A stretch of 64,000 nt of DNA from Neoconidiobolus thromboides FSU 785 (lineage: Eukaryota; Entomophthoromycota; Entomophthoromycetes; Entomophthorales; Neoconidiobolaceae): assembly GCA_025603075.1 (NCBI GenBank), contig MU626321.1, positions 2,347 through 66,346 on the forward strand, in the 5' to 3' direction. Both the position numbers and the translations under genes were made by a program. Below the pieces are notes generated by a model, which worked only from the letters and a program-made list of their open reading frames with translations, was not told where the DNA came from and made no database searches. Each line of letters begins with the position of its first letter. The first letter of the stretch is position 1. Positions 22,656-35,706 of the stretch are shown one piece after another.

Positions 22656-24840
22656 ATGGTTAAAAATAAAAAAATCAATACTACAGAAAGAGTGAAGGGG
22701 AACATGAAACCTAGTTCTAGTAGGTAAGTTATTTAATATAAAATTAAGATTTTACTTAAAGAATAACTAAAAACTAAATTAAATTTATCAATTTAATATT
22801 CACTTTTAATTTATTTTTTTAGTTTCGCTGCTGATCTTTTAACAAAAGAAATCGGGTTTAATACTGGTTTCAGCTTAAATATCAATTTCAATACTTTTAC
22901 TTCAGAGGATAAAGAGAAAACAAATGCAATGGCTATAGAAAGTGCTAATTTAGATCAAGAACTTATAGTGAATTTGAAGAAACTTAGTAAACGTAATAGT
23001 GTTACTAAAGTGAAAGCTTTGCAGGATATTTATAATAAAATAGTAACTATCAAGGAAGAAGAAATGGAAATATTTTTAAATGTTTATGTAAGTTCTTTTT
23101 ATTAATTTAATTTATCGATTATTTAAGATAATATATTATTTTAATTAATATTAAATGGTGATTTATTAGGTACCCCAATTTCAAAAGTTTGTATTTGATT
23201 TAGAACGTAAAGTTAGAAGCTTAAATTTATTGATTTTTCAAACTATTGTGGATAAAATTAATAGAAAAATACGACCTCATTTAAAACAATTGTTACCTTC
23301 TTGGTTAGCAGCCTTTTTTGATAATAAAGAACAAGCAGAATTGGCAAAGAAATTATTTGAGGTAAATTTTCTTTTAAAGGTTAATAAATTTATATATAAG
23401 TAGATGACTGATATTCAATTGATTAGAATTTATTTCCTAGTGAAAAACAAGAAGATGTGTTGAAATTTGGTCAAGAAGAAATTTTAGAGTTTGTGACAAA
23501 TTATTTGATTTATCAATCAAGGGAAAGCATTTGTAAGTAGTTTTTTTAGTTGAAATAATAATAAAGTAATAATAGTTAATAAAGTAATAATAATTAATAA
23601 TTTTGTTCATTTTTAGCTGATAATCGATTTTATTCTAATGAAGAAATGGATCAACGATATAGTAAAATAATTAGTGCTTGTTTTAGAATATTAAATTATT
23701 TGATGAGTAAGTTTTAGATCATAATATAATAAAAGTAAAGAAAGTTAAATTTTGTTATTAGATAATTTATCTTTAGAAAAAAGAGCATCAAAAATTGAAA
23801 AATACGAAGAAATATTTGATAATGAAAAGTATTTTATGTATTTTAAACACGATGATTATTACATTCGTAGAGCAAGTTATGAACTCATTTTGGGTATTTG
23901 TTTAAATCAAAAAGGTAAATTTTTGTTTTTATATATTTAATAAGCTATATTAATATTTTATTAATTTAGAATTAATTGAAAAAAGATTAGAAAATTATAG
24001 TAAATATTTTTTAACTGTTTGTTTTAATGAAACCGATCATTTCAATCATCAATTATTATTTGAAGCTTTAATTGTATTAACTAAAAGTAATCTTTAATTT
24101 ATTAATATTAATTATTAATTAATTATATTTAATTAGAATTTCCAATAATTTGGTCTTTACAAAAAAAACCAAGTATTAATAAATTAATACGATTTATTAA
24201 TGAAGGATGTGGAAATAATACATTAGTAGTATTTAATTACTTAGATTTATTAATTAACGAAATGGAATTAATTCAGTTTAATGAAAAAAATATTAAGTTA
24301 CTAATTCAAGCTATACAAAATGATATTCATTTAATGAAACAAACAATTAAAAATCAACAATTAATTATTGTTGAAAGAATTCAATTGACGATTAAAATTT
24401 ATAATATTTTATTAAAAAAAATAGGATTAAATACTAGTAACAATAGTAATAGTAATAATAACAATGAATTATTAAATTTAATTCAACAAAATTGGTACAA
24501 ATTATTAACTACTGGAGATAAGAATATAAATAATAATAACGATATTGATATTACACCATGTCTGTCAATTTATGCTCAATTTATTAATAATTTAATAATT
24601 TATTATAAAAATCAAAATCAATATGATAATTTTGAAAACGTATTTTTAGAATTAGAAGAAAGATGTCAACAAATAATATTTTACAATCAATTAAATGAAA
24701 TTAACTTAAATGAATTACAAATTATTATTTTATTAAAAGAATTAATTTATTATACTCAAGAAAAAGAGAAATTTATTCAATTAGCTGAACAATTATTTTT
24801 AGATGCATTTAATCAATTAGATGATAATAACAATGAAGAA

Positions 24841-24872
<32 letters not shown>

Positions 24873-27800
24873 AACATTAATAGTTTTATTTAATTTTTAT
24901 TGTAATTGTTATTTGATATTATTTGATCAATTTACAGAAGATACAAAAGAATCAATAACTCCAATTAATGAATTAATTTTAAATCAAATGATTTATTATA
25001 ATGTTGAGTTAGGATTAAATACTTTATTAAATGAAAATAATTCATTTAATAAACAAAATAATCAAATTGTAATTAAGTTAATGGAAATTATGAAATTATC
25101 AACTGATAAAATCAACTATGGATTTAAAATTCAGCTCCTCAGTTTATTAATTGAAAAGGTAAATTAATTCATAATATAATTATAATAGAACTAATTTATT
25201 AATATTAACATATTAATTTTTTTATTAGATGAAAAAAGGTGAATTTTCAATTGAAAGTTTTTCTTCTATTGAATTTTGGGTATTAAATTTATTTCAAACA
25301 ATAATTATAAATCAAGATTTTTATTATATTAACAAAGATAATTTAACTATTAATAATGATTTACCAATCAATCAATTATTACAAATTATTTTAATTGCAC
25401 CAGAAATGGTGTTTAGTAATGAATTTTATAAACAATTATTTAATTGTTTAGGTAATTATTGGGATTTATTCTTAGAGAAATTAAGAGTTGATAAGTACGA
25501 AAATGAGGAGTTAACTGTAAAAGTAATTGAAGAAGAGATTAATAATAGAAGAGAGGGAGAGGATAAAGAGGAAGAGAATAAAGAGAACGAGGATAAAGAA
25601 GAAGAAAGCGAAAGCGAAGAAGAAGAGAATGAGGAAGAAAAAAACAATTTACAAAAGAATCAAGATAAAATCCAAAAAATAGAATGGAATAAACAAGAAC
25701 ATGATGAATTATATAGTTATAAATTAATCAGCATTATTAAAATAATAATTAATGGTATTAAAAAAGTAATGAATGAAAAGGAAAATACAAAATACATCAA
25801 AAGAATATTAAATTATAATGAGACAATAATTAGTAAATTAATATTGTTTAAATTTAAAAAAATGGAATTCAAATTTCAATATCAAAGTTTATTATATAAT
25901 AATTTATTAATTGAAATTGATGAACTTTATAAAGTAATTATACAAATTTTAAATACAATTGATAATGAAATTGCAATGAATTTAATTAAGAATTTAATTA
26001 TGGAAATTAATATAGAAATTATTAAAGATTTTAAGAATGAATTAAATAATGATTTATTAACAAAATTAATTAATCAATTATTAAATTTAATGAAGAAGAA
26101 TCAATGGAATATTAATCAAATTAATCAAATTATTGAAATTACATTTTTTGATCAATATCATTGGAATACAATTAATAATTATATTAAACAATTAGAATTT
26201 AATAGTAATTATATCAACAATAATTATCCAATTTGTTTAATATTAGAAAAAAACAAAAATAATAATAATATATTAGATAATAATAATGATGATAATTTAA
26301 TATTAAATGAAATAATATTTAATAAATTATTATTATATTATTTTAATGTTATTAAAGAAATTGATATAGAATTATTAACTCAATTAAATAATAAACAACA
26401 GTTAATTAGTAATTATTTAACAATAAGTTTAATACAATCAATTCAATATTATTTTAATAAAGAATATGATCGTAATGATTTAAATTATTTTAATCAATTA
26501 GAAAATAATGGATTATTTTTAAATATTATAGAATATTTAAATATTAAAGAATGGGATTTAAAAAACATAATGGAATTATTGCAGAGTTTATTAGAGATTC
26601 AAAATGAATTTAATATTGTTTCAATTATTATTGTATGGGAATATTATTTAATTGAGAATTATAATAAGAATAATATGGTTGATAATATGAAATATTTATT
26701 AAATGAAGTTCAAAATGAAATATTAAAGAATATATTACTTCAAGTAATTATAAAGAATTATTCAATGAATGTTAATTTAAATGAATTTAATTTAAAGTAT
26801 CAAATAGATTTAATAAATCAATTAATAAGTATTCAAAGTCAACAAATGTATAATATATTAATCAATAATAATAATAATGAAAATGAAAATGAAAAAAAGA
26901 ATTCAATTCAATTTGAATTATTTTTATTAAATAATTTAAATTTAAATTTATTACCAATTAATTACCAAGTTCAATTAGCTAATTGGATATTAAATTTAAT
27001 TTATTTAATTGATAAAAAAGATATTAATAATAATAATCAATTATTAATTTCAATTGGAATATTGTTTAATATATTTGATAAATTAATTAATATTATCTTA
27101 TTACAACCTATTAATTTAAATTTTATTGATAAAACAATTCAATTAATTATTATATTATTAAAAATTAAAGAAGAAGAAGAAATCATATTATTTGTTAAAG
27201 AAAAAGGAATATTAATATTAAATACATTCTATTTTAACTTTAAAAATAAAATATTAAATCCATCAATCAATCACTTATTAAAGACAAAATTTGATGAATT
27301 ACAAAATTTAATATTGAAGGTTTATTTAAATGAATGTGAATTAAGTACAATGATAAATAATAAGGGCAATGAATTAGAACTATTTAAACGAAATTATTAT
27401 AATGAATTAAATCAATTAACATTGAATTTAATTGATAAAATTAAAATTAACAATGAAAATATAATGAATCGATTATTTAATGTTTATAATAGTAATTATT
27501 TGGAATTAATGATTTCATCTACTCAATTAATTGTATTAATTATTGAAAATGAAATTGAAAAAAATGAATTAATTATACAAGATGATTCAATCGAAGAAGA
27601 AAATAAAGTTGATTTAATAATACCAATTAATCAAAATATAATTAATAATATTCAACAAGTTAATTTAAATTCAAATTTAATTGATAATGATTTAATAATA
27701 TATTCTAAATTATTAAATATTTATTTATTAATTCATTATTTTATTAACTGTAGTTATAAATTAAAATTACATTATATTGATTTTATAAATAATAATTACC

Positions 27801-28648
27801 CAATTTTATTAGATAATATATTAAATTTAATAATTAATTTATTGAATATTAATAATCAACAACAAACTTCATTTGATAGTAGTAAATTCCAAATTCAACA
27901 AATTTATTTAAATGAAATGAATTTGAATTATAATAGCATTAATATTTTATCTTCATATTTATTTTATCAATTATTATTATTATTACCATCAAGTATACGT
28001 ACATGGTATTTAAGTTTAAATAATCAAAAACAAAGTAAATCTTTAGAAAAATATATAATTCAACAATATTCCAAAAAAATGATTGAATTTAATTTAAATC
28101 AAATTGAAGATAAAATTATTGAATTAGAAAAAGAAAATTGTCAAATTAAAAGAATAAAAAATGAAATCTTAATTTGTTTTAATATTGATGAACATGAGAT
28201 TACAATTAGTTTTGTTATGCCAGATAGTTATCCGTTGTTAAATATTGAATTAGTAGGCAATAGACATCCAGTTATTCAAGAAAAGAAATGGAGAGGTTGG
28301 ACACTTAATTCAGCAGCTATATTTGTAACTCAGGTAATATTTTTTATTTTTATTTTTATTTTTATTTTTATTTTTTATTTTTTATTTTTATTTTTATTTT
28401 TATTTATTTTATTTATATAGAATGGTACATTAATTGATAGTATTAAACTATTTCAAAAAAATGTGAATTTACATTTTCAAGGAGTGGAAGATTGTACTAT
28501 TTGTTATTCAGTTATTGGTGTATTAGATCAATGTTTACCAAATAAACAATGTCGTACATGTAAAAAGAAATTTCATCCAGCTTGTTTATTTAAATGGTTT
28601 AAATCTTCAGCACAATCTACTTGTCCATTATGTAGAAATTTATTTTAA
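22656..28648 (+). CDS. LTN1: Listerin, E3 ubiquitin ligase of ribosome-associated quality control
   Basis: Ten exons: 22656-22723, 22823-23087, 23170-23361, 23427-23532, 23617-23706, 23762-23914, 23970-24086, 24137-25158, 25229-28333 and 28421-28648. All joins keep frame, giving about 1781 residues (human about 1766, yeast about 1560). Listerin binds split 60S subunits and ubiquitinates the stalled nascent chain. The N-terminus has the family signature VKGNMKPSSSSFAADLL and LKKLSKRNSVTKVKALQDI. The middle is a long HEAT-like helical solenoid, extremely rich in Asn, Ile and Leu, with a poly-Asn run and an acidic Glu-rich insert (about 25530-25650). The C-terminus is a RING-CH-type finger with Cys1731, 1734, 1750, 1753, His1758, Cys1761, 1774 and 1777. 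The last intron holds a TTTTTA microsatellite. Confidence 0.95.
28344..28410. repeat. (TTTTTA)n microsatellite in the last LTN1 intron
   Basis: Roughly ten irregular units of TTTTTA/TTTTA on the coding strand between the donor at 28334 and the acceptor at 28420. It makes the intron almost pure pyrimidine/A. Confidence 0.85.
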
Positions 28649-29044
28649 TTTTGAAGTGAGAGAATGTAGAAATAAAAAGTAAAATTGAAATTTTTGTCAT
28701 CTTTTTGTCAATACTTCTATTATAAATTCATGCCTACTTTTCATGACTATTATTACAATTTAAATAAAACAAAGAAACATTATTATTGTTATAATTATGT
28801 TTTGTATTTTATGTTTTAATCATAATATACATTTCAACTAATAGAAATATATTATAAAATTATTATTTGATAAATAAATTAAAATACCTATTTAAACTTA
28901 TTTGTAGTATTATCTTAAAACTAACACTTTATTTAAAAAAGAAGAGAGAAGACTAAAGAGTAATAATAACAGAATCATTTGATTATTAATCCTTAACATC
29001 ATGGAAGTTAACTAGATAAGAGAGGACAAATATATTCTATTTTT
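28649..29044. other. Convergent spacer between LTN1 and lipase copy E
   Basis: About 400 bp between two convergent genes. It must hold both 3' ends. Nothing else recognised. Confidence 0.6.
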
Positions 29045-30319
29045 TTATTCTTTTATATTCATTGGAGTAAATTTACTTTTATCATTTAAATCTTCTGGTA
29101 TATTAAATTTTAATTTTTGTTTTAAAATAGGATCCATATGAACTTCAATGAATTTAAGAGCTGCATTAGCATTATCTCTTAACGCTTGTTTTGGAAATAT
29201 TGGTAATGTTTTAAATTTAGTCACCACATTTTCTACTAAAGAAGGTACATCTGACTGATGATAATGTAATGTGTTTAATTGAATAAATAATTGATTTTCA
29301 TTATTAGTTTGAAATATTTTTAACGTTTTATCATAATTCATTTGCCATTTATAAAATGCTTCAGTAACAATACCTAAACTAGGTTTAGTAATAGTATCAT
29401 TTGTAACTGGATACATCCAAGGGTCAAAGGTAACTGCTAATTTGTACGGATTTTCTTTTTCTGTTAATAAATCTAATACAGTAGCTCCACCAAATGAATG
29501 GCCTATAAGATAAGTTTCTTCCATCTTCAACTTATTTTTAAACACATTTAATCCATTGAACCAAAAGTCCTTTTCTTCTTTATCTTTATTTAAATCCTTT
29601 AAATGCAAAAACTCTTTATCATTTTTATCTGGCAAATGTAAACTTTCTTTCTTCAACTCTCCTTGATTTAACATCTCTAATATTTTCAATCCATCTTTAA
29701 CTTCCTTTTTCCTCGTTAATATTTGTTTTTGACGAAATTGTAAATTTTCAGAACTACCATCTTCACCAGGTGCTCTTTGATATTCCAATTCTCTAGGTTC
29801 ACTTGATTTATAAGAATAAGCTGCTGAACCATCTCGATGTTCAACAGCAGCCACAATGATCCCATGACTTGCAATTTCACCACAAATCCCTGAATAAAAG
29901 GTACGTGTACCTGCTAATCCATGACTAAATAAAGCTACTGGAAATTCATCAATATCTTTTAACAAATCACTACCATCCGATATATAACTTCCTGTTTTGG
30001 GTTGTCCTGCTAACAAATAGATTAAAGTGCTACTAATTAAATGTGGCATTTTAATATAATCGAATAAACCTAAGGGGTTGGATTAGTATCTATAGATGAT
30101 TTAAGTGTGGTATTATAACTTACTTCGAAGATAGCGATGATCCGGAAAACAAGCCCAATTCATTAATTGATTATACATAGTATTCGATTCCGATGGATAA
30201 TATAATTTTAACAATACATTATCTTGTTGAGTATTGGAGGATGAATTAAAATTATATTCAATATCCCTACAACTTACTTTGTAAGGTCCGGAATAGTTGG
30301 CCATATTATTTAATAACAT
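29045..30319 (-). CDS. PAF-acetylhydrolase-like serine lipase, copy E
   Basis: Two exons on the minus strand: 30319-30124 and 30069-29045, with a phase-1 intron of 54 nt at the family's conserved site (branch-like ATACTAATCC). 406 residues. Nucleophile motif GHSFGGATVLDL, acid motif FDPWMYPV and histidine motif HYHQSD are intact. I chose the start at MLLNNMANYSG because all other copies start there; the frame is open upstream to an ATG at 30400, which would add 27 Lys-rich residues. It lacks the heptad expansion and is closest in layout to copy C. It lies on the opposite strand and is separated from copies A-D by LTN1, so it was moved or inverted after duplication. Predicted intracellular phospholipase of the PAFAH2 type. 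Confidence 0.9.
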
Positions 30320-32593
30320 ATTTGCAATTAGTTTCTTGAGTTTAATAATTTTTTGATAATTTTTTTTCCGATTTTTCCTGAATCTTGATAATTCTTTCAT
30401 CCTTTTATATATTTTTAAACTCGCTTTTCAATTCCACTAATTTCTAACTTTTTTCTTTTCTGTGTATTACAAATTCACTATTCTATTTTCATTCAAAATT
30501 ACACGGTTTATCCACATGTTTCAAAGGGAATATTAGTACAAAAAAAACCCTCCAAGCTTTGTTTATTAAGCTTAGTAAGAGTTGAAATTAATTACTACTT
30601 GTATTTGACAGTCTTTAATGTTTTTAAAACGTTTGTATAATTTATAGCTTCTTGCTTGTTGATCGCGATGTAAACAATTAAAACTTTATCATCATCTTTC
30701 ATAATTATTACGACTATTTAATTTTTATCAAATTGAAACAAATTTTCATTTGGAAAATAGGTTTAATGTTATCTATATTTAGAAATATTAATAGTAATAA
30801 AAATTCAAATCATGATAAGTAAGTTTGGAAAGATATTTAATGTGTGTGTAATACCTAGTATGCTTTGAAAATGGGTGGTTAGAGTTGATGGAGTAATACC
30901 AAATATTTGATCTAAGGGTTTGGAGTTTTGTAACTATTATGATAAAATAGTGAATAATGTAATAATATAAAAGAAATTGTATTTGAATTTTTTATATAGT
31001 AAACTATAAACTATCCAAAGTTTCAAATACCGGAGATAGTATATAATCGGAGATAGAGGAATTCCCGCCTTTAATCAAGTGCTTCTTCACAGAATTCTGA
31101 TAAAATTAAAAATCCTAATTTTATTTAATAGAAATAAATAAATATTACTTATGCAATACCTTTATGTATTCAAATAATAAACAGAATCCGATTTTTTAGG
31201 CTACAAATTGATTCAAGTTTATCCGAAAAAATTGAAGAATCAAATAGCTTTAGAGATGTCAAATACTATGAAAGTGAGTGAGCATTATCTTATAGAGTTA
31301 AAGTTTATCTTATAAAATTATATTCTTTCATAGTCAATTTTATTAGTGAGAGTTATTACCTATTGATATTAATAATTAATAAGAATCTTTAAAGTTAATA
31401 AATGTTTCTGATATAAAACAGTACTTTAAAGTTACTTCAATGTAGTTTGCTTTTTTAATTTGATACTTGATATTTTTAACATTCATCATATAATAATGTA
31501 ATGTAAAATTAACAAATTTTGATTGTTTAATTTAATTTATTTTAAGTTTAATTTAATATTTTAGGTAATTAAAATTTTTACATAAGAAAATCCCATCTTA
31601 CTTAAAAATCTATATTTTACAACTAATTACTATATAAATTGTTAAAATAGTATAATATTTAATTTATATTTATAGTAAAATTAGTGAGCTATTCCAAAAT
31701 AATATAAATTACAGAAAATGAGTGTTTTCTATAAGAAATAAATCATTTTTAAGCTGTACCCAAAAGTACGATAAAATTAAATATTATATAAGGATGTATT
31801 CTTGTGTTTAAGAATTTTACTAATAATTTCTCTACTTAAATAGCACTTAAAAGATGGAAAAATGATGAACCCAAAACCCCTTTCCTAATAGTGAGATTAA
31901 AATATAAAAAGGGCTTTACATAAGTTATAACTTTTATGTAATTTGATTTTTTTTTCTTATATTTATTGTATTTATAACTGTTTAAATAAGGTTATAAAGT
32001 AGATTCAAAATTTAAATTAAATCATAAAGTGTAAAATATAAAAATGGTGCATGTTGTTAATATTGAAATTAAAAATGAGTTGAAATTGTAATAAAAAAGA
32101 TATATTGTTACTGATTTTTTAGAACTGACTTTTTTCTTTATTAGTGATAATTCAATGTTGAATAATATATTTTTTGTTGTTTTAGTTAATGACTTTACAT
32201 TTAAAGCTTACTATTTAAAACTTTTTAAAGTCAATAAATCTCAATTATTAAATTACCATTGTTTCACCTTTTACCTTTCCTTGAGTTATCAATTTTACTC
32301 AATTCCCATTTTTTTATGTCTTCATCTTATTTTTACTTTACATTTATTAACAAAATACTTACATATTTCTCTAATATCAATTTTTTTGAAAAAAATTATT
32401 AAATATACTGAATTTGAGTTTTTTTTGAAAATTTATTGCTTTTAAATTTACTGAAAATTGATTCGAAATTTTTCAAAAGGTGGATCCAATTTTGCAAACT
32501 TGAACTTAGAATTGGTATTCAAGCATAAACCCAATTGAACTATCAATTTCGAATTTTCATTTTCTCAAAAATTTTATTTCGAAAAATAAGAAA
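30320..32593. other. Spacer between lipase copy E and NOP4
   Basis: About 2.3 kb between divergent genes, with one diverged MITE-like copy at 31788-31886. The 96-codon Leu/Phe/Ile-rich frame at 32155-32445 has no domain and ends in the presumed NOP4 promoter; I do not accept it as a gene. Confidence 0.55.
31788..31886 (-). mobile_element. MITE-like element, copy 9 (reverse), decayed right end
   Basis: Reverse copy: TATAAGGATGTATTCTTGTG, core CTACTTAAATAGCACTT, then GATGGAAAAATGATGAACC. The right terminus no longer matches (CCCCTTTCC). Confidence 0.75.
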
Positions 32594-35549
32594 ATGAGTC
32601 AAAATAAGCGCCAAGCTACTACTGCTCCTAACATCGAGATCAAACAAGAAGATGTTACCTTTGATGAAGACCTCGCTGCTTTACAAAACGCCGATTCCTC
32701 AGAAGGTATTCAAAATAGTAACACATTATTCATTCGTGGTATCCCATTCACTGCTACTGATGAACAATTTGAAACCTTTTTTCAAGATATTGGACCATTG
32801 AAAAGAGCATTTATTGTTAAAGGTAAGTTTATTAGAAGTTAAATAATTGATAATGGGTATTAATAATATTAATTATTATAGATAAAGAAAATAAACAAAT
32901 TAATCGAGGTTTTGGTTTTGTTAGTTAGTAAGTTCATCTTTTAGTTGGATTGTTTGATAGGATAGAGGATTAATAACTATTTTTTATCTTAGTGCTTTAA
33001 GAGCTGATGCAGAGAAAGCTATAACTGAATTATCAACTAAAGAGTTTGAAGGAAGAAAATTAAAGATGGAATTTGCTAATGAAAAAACAAGTAATTATTA
33101 GTGTTTTATAAAATATAGTTTAAAATATTAACCTTTTTAAAAAAAAAATATTTTAGATGAAGCCGAAGCTAAACCGAGCAAAAAAGCCAAACAAATAAAA
33201 GTTTATAATAATCCAAAACCAAAAGATGATCAAGTAGAGTCGGATAGAACTATGTTTATATCCAATATACCTAAATCAATGGGAAAAGCTAGATTAGTTA
33301 AATTTTTACAAGATAACTCAATTAAACCAGTTTCTACTTATTTTGTGACAGGATATGGTAAGTAGTTTTGAATGTTTATTTTTGAGAATAAAGTATTAAT
33401 TTGATGTTTTTAGCTAGAGCATTATATGAAACGGTGGAATTGGCTCAATTAGCTTGTTCGAAATTACAAAATAAAATGGCTGATAATAAAATTATTCATG
33501 CTACTATATTGACTAATTTGTTGTTGAAGGTGAATTACTACTTAATAGAAAAATGAAATTCAATTAATTGTATCTTATTTTAGACTAAAAAATGTCGATT
33601 GATTATTCGAAATTTAGCATTTAAAGTAAGTATTTTAGTATAGGTATAATGGATGATTTGTTTATTTTTTAATTAGATTCAAGAACGTGAATTAGAAAAA
33701 ATATTTGAAAAAATAGGACCGGTTATTGAAACAAAAATACCAAAAGATGATAAAAATAAATTAAAAGGGTTTGCTTTTGTACAGTATCCTGAATTAGTTA
33801 TGGCTGAAGAAGTATGTTTTTTATTTTTAATAATTTCAATTTGTAGTTTAATTTTAATATTTAATTTTTATAGGCCATTGAAAAATTAAATGGTACAGAA
33901 CATAGTGGTCGTAAGATTGCTATTGATTTTTGTGTATCAAAAGCTAGTTTTAATGATGATGATGATGATGAAGAAGTTAAAGAAGAGGAAGAAGAAGTTG
34001 AAATTAAAGTTAAACAAGAAGAAGAAGAAGAAGAAATTGATGGTGAAATAAAACAAGAAAATCAGGATAATGATGATGGCAAACCATTTAAGAGTTCGAT
34101 GTTTGAAGAAGAAGAAGAAGAAGAAGATTTGTTAGAAAGTTCTGAAGAAGAGGATAGTAGTATAGAAAGTTCTGAAGAAGAAGAAGAGAAAGAAGAGGAA
34201 GATGAAGAAAAAACCAATAATAAAAAAGATAAAGAACCAAAAAAAATAGTTGTACCACCAGAGTGTACTTTATTTATAAGAAATTTATTATTTGAAACTA
34301 AAGATGAAGATCTATTTGGAAAGTAAACTTATTTATTCTATATTATTATATAAATATATTAAAAATTAAAATAGATTTTCAGAATTTGGTAAATTACGTT
34401 ATGCACGAGTTGTATTTGATAGAGATACTGGAAGATCTAAAGGTACAGGATTCGTTAGTTTTATTAACCCAAAAGATGCAATCAATTGTTTAAAGTTATC
34501 AAAAACATTAAATTGGGAACACGAACATGCTAATGTAAGTTTAATTTTTTATTGAGTAAATCGTTAAAATTAATAAATTAATTTTAATATATTAGAATAC
34601 AAAAGGTATCAAATCGGTATTAGTTTCCGATGCTCCTAATGAAAATAATGAAAAATTTACATTACAAGGTCGATTATTATTAGTAACATCAGCAGTTACA
34701 AAAGATTCAGCCGCTGAATTAACAAATGAAAAAAAGAATCCTAAAGTAGATAAACGAAATTACTATTTATTACGTGAAGGTGTAATCTTTCCTCAAAGTG
34801 ATGCAGGTAAAAAATTAGAAGAAAAAGAAATCAAACGACGTCAAGAATCATATAAAGCAAGAAAAGATCAAATGCAATCAAACCCATCTTTATTTATATC
34901 TAAAACAAGATTAGCTGTTAGAAATTTACCATTAGAAATAGATGATCGTAAATTAAAAACAATAGCTCATTCTGCTGTTGATAAATTTAAAGCTCAAGTT
35001 CAAAAGAAATTAAGAGATCCTTTATCTAAAGATGAAATGAAAGAAGGTTGGGATAAAAAACCAATGGTAACTCAGGTAAAATATAAAATGTTAATAATAT
35101 AATATAATGATATTTATAATATTGTATTTCATTAGGCAAAAATAGTACGTAGTAAAGATCGAGTTGACGCAAAAACAAATTTAGCCCGATCAAAAGGATA
35201 TGGATTTGTTGAATTTACACATCATGCACATGCATTAGCAGCTTTAAGATATTTAAATTGTAATCCAGCTGTATTTCCAGAAAAAAGTAAATTAGCTAAA
35301 GGAAAAAAACATGAAGAAACTATACGTGGACATTTATTGATGGTGGAATTTGCTATTGAAAACAAAGTGATACTAAAACGTCGTACGGATCGTAATAATG
35401 ATAATAAAAAGAGAAAGTTTGTTCATGATAAGGAAGAAAAGGAAAATAAACAAAATAAATTTAAGAAAGGGAAAGAAGAAGATAAAGATAAGAAAAAAGT
35501 ATTTGTTAATAAAAAAAGACAAAAGAAAAAAATGATTAGAAGAAAGTAA
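32594..35549 (+). CDS. NOP4: Nucleolar multi-RRM protein NOP4/RBM28
   Basis: Eleven exons: 32594-32822, 32882-32927, 32993-33090, 33157-33357, 33414-33529, 33584-33625, 33677-33811, 33874-34322, 34375-34534, 34596-35075 and 35136-35549. About 789 residues (RBM28 about 760, yeast Nop4 685). It is needed for 60S ribosomal subunit assembly. In order: RRM1 (TLFIRGIPF ... NRGFGFVSY), a degenerate RRM-like unit (TMFISNIP), an RRM matching RBM28 RRM2 (CRLIIRNLAF ... GFAFVQY), a long Glu/Asp-rich linker, an RRM matching RRM3 (CTLFIRNLLF ... GTGFVSF) and the C-terminal RRM with a long insert (TRLAVRNLPL ... YGFVEF), then a Lys-rich basic tail. Yeast Nop4 and RBM28 have four RRMs; the second unit here appears to be extra. 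Confidence 0.93.
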
Positions 35550-35706
35550 AGGATAAGATATAAAATGAGTTGAATTGGAATAGAATTTATTAATAATATT
35601 TTATTAGTTATAGAAATAAAAAATTAAAGTTGAATTCTTATTGGTTCTTTATAAATTTTGTTTTGTTCTAGTTAAATTTATTTTTATTTTTTGATAATTT
35701 TTTAAA

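Noticed and set aside
32155-32445. 96-codon plus-strand frame before NOP4
   Set aside because: Leu/Phe/Ile-rich chance-type composition without domain or signal; lies where the NOP4 promoter should be.
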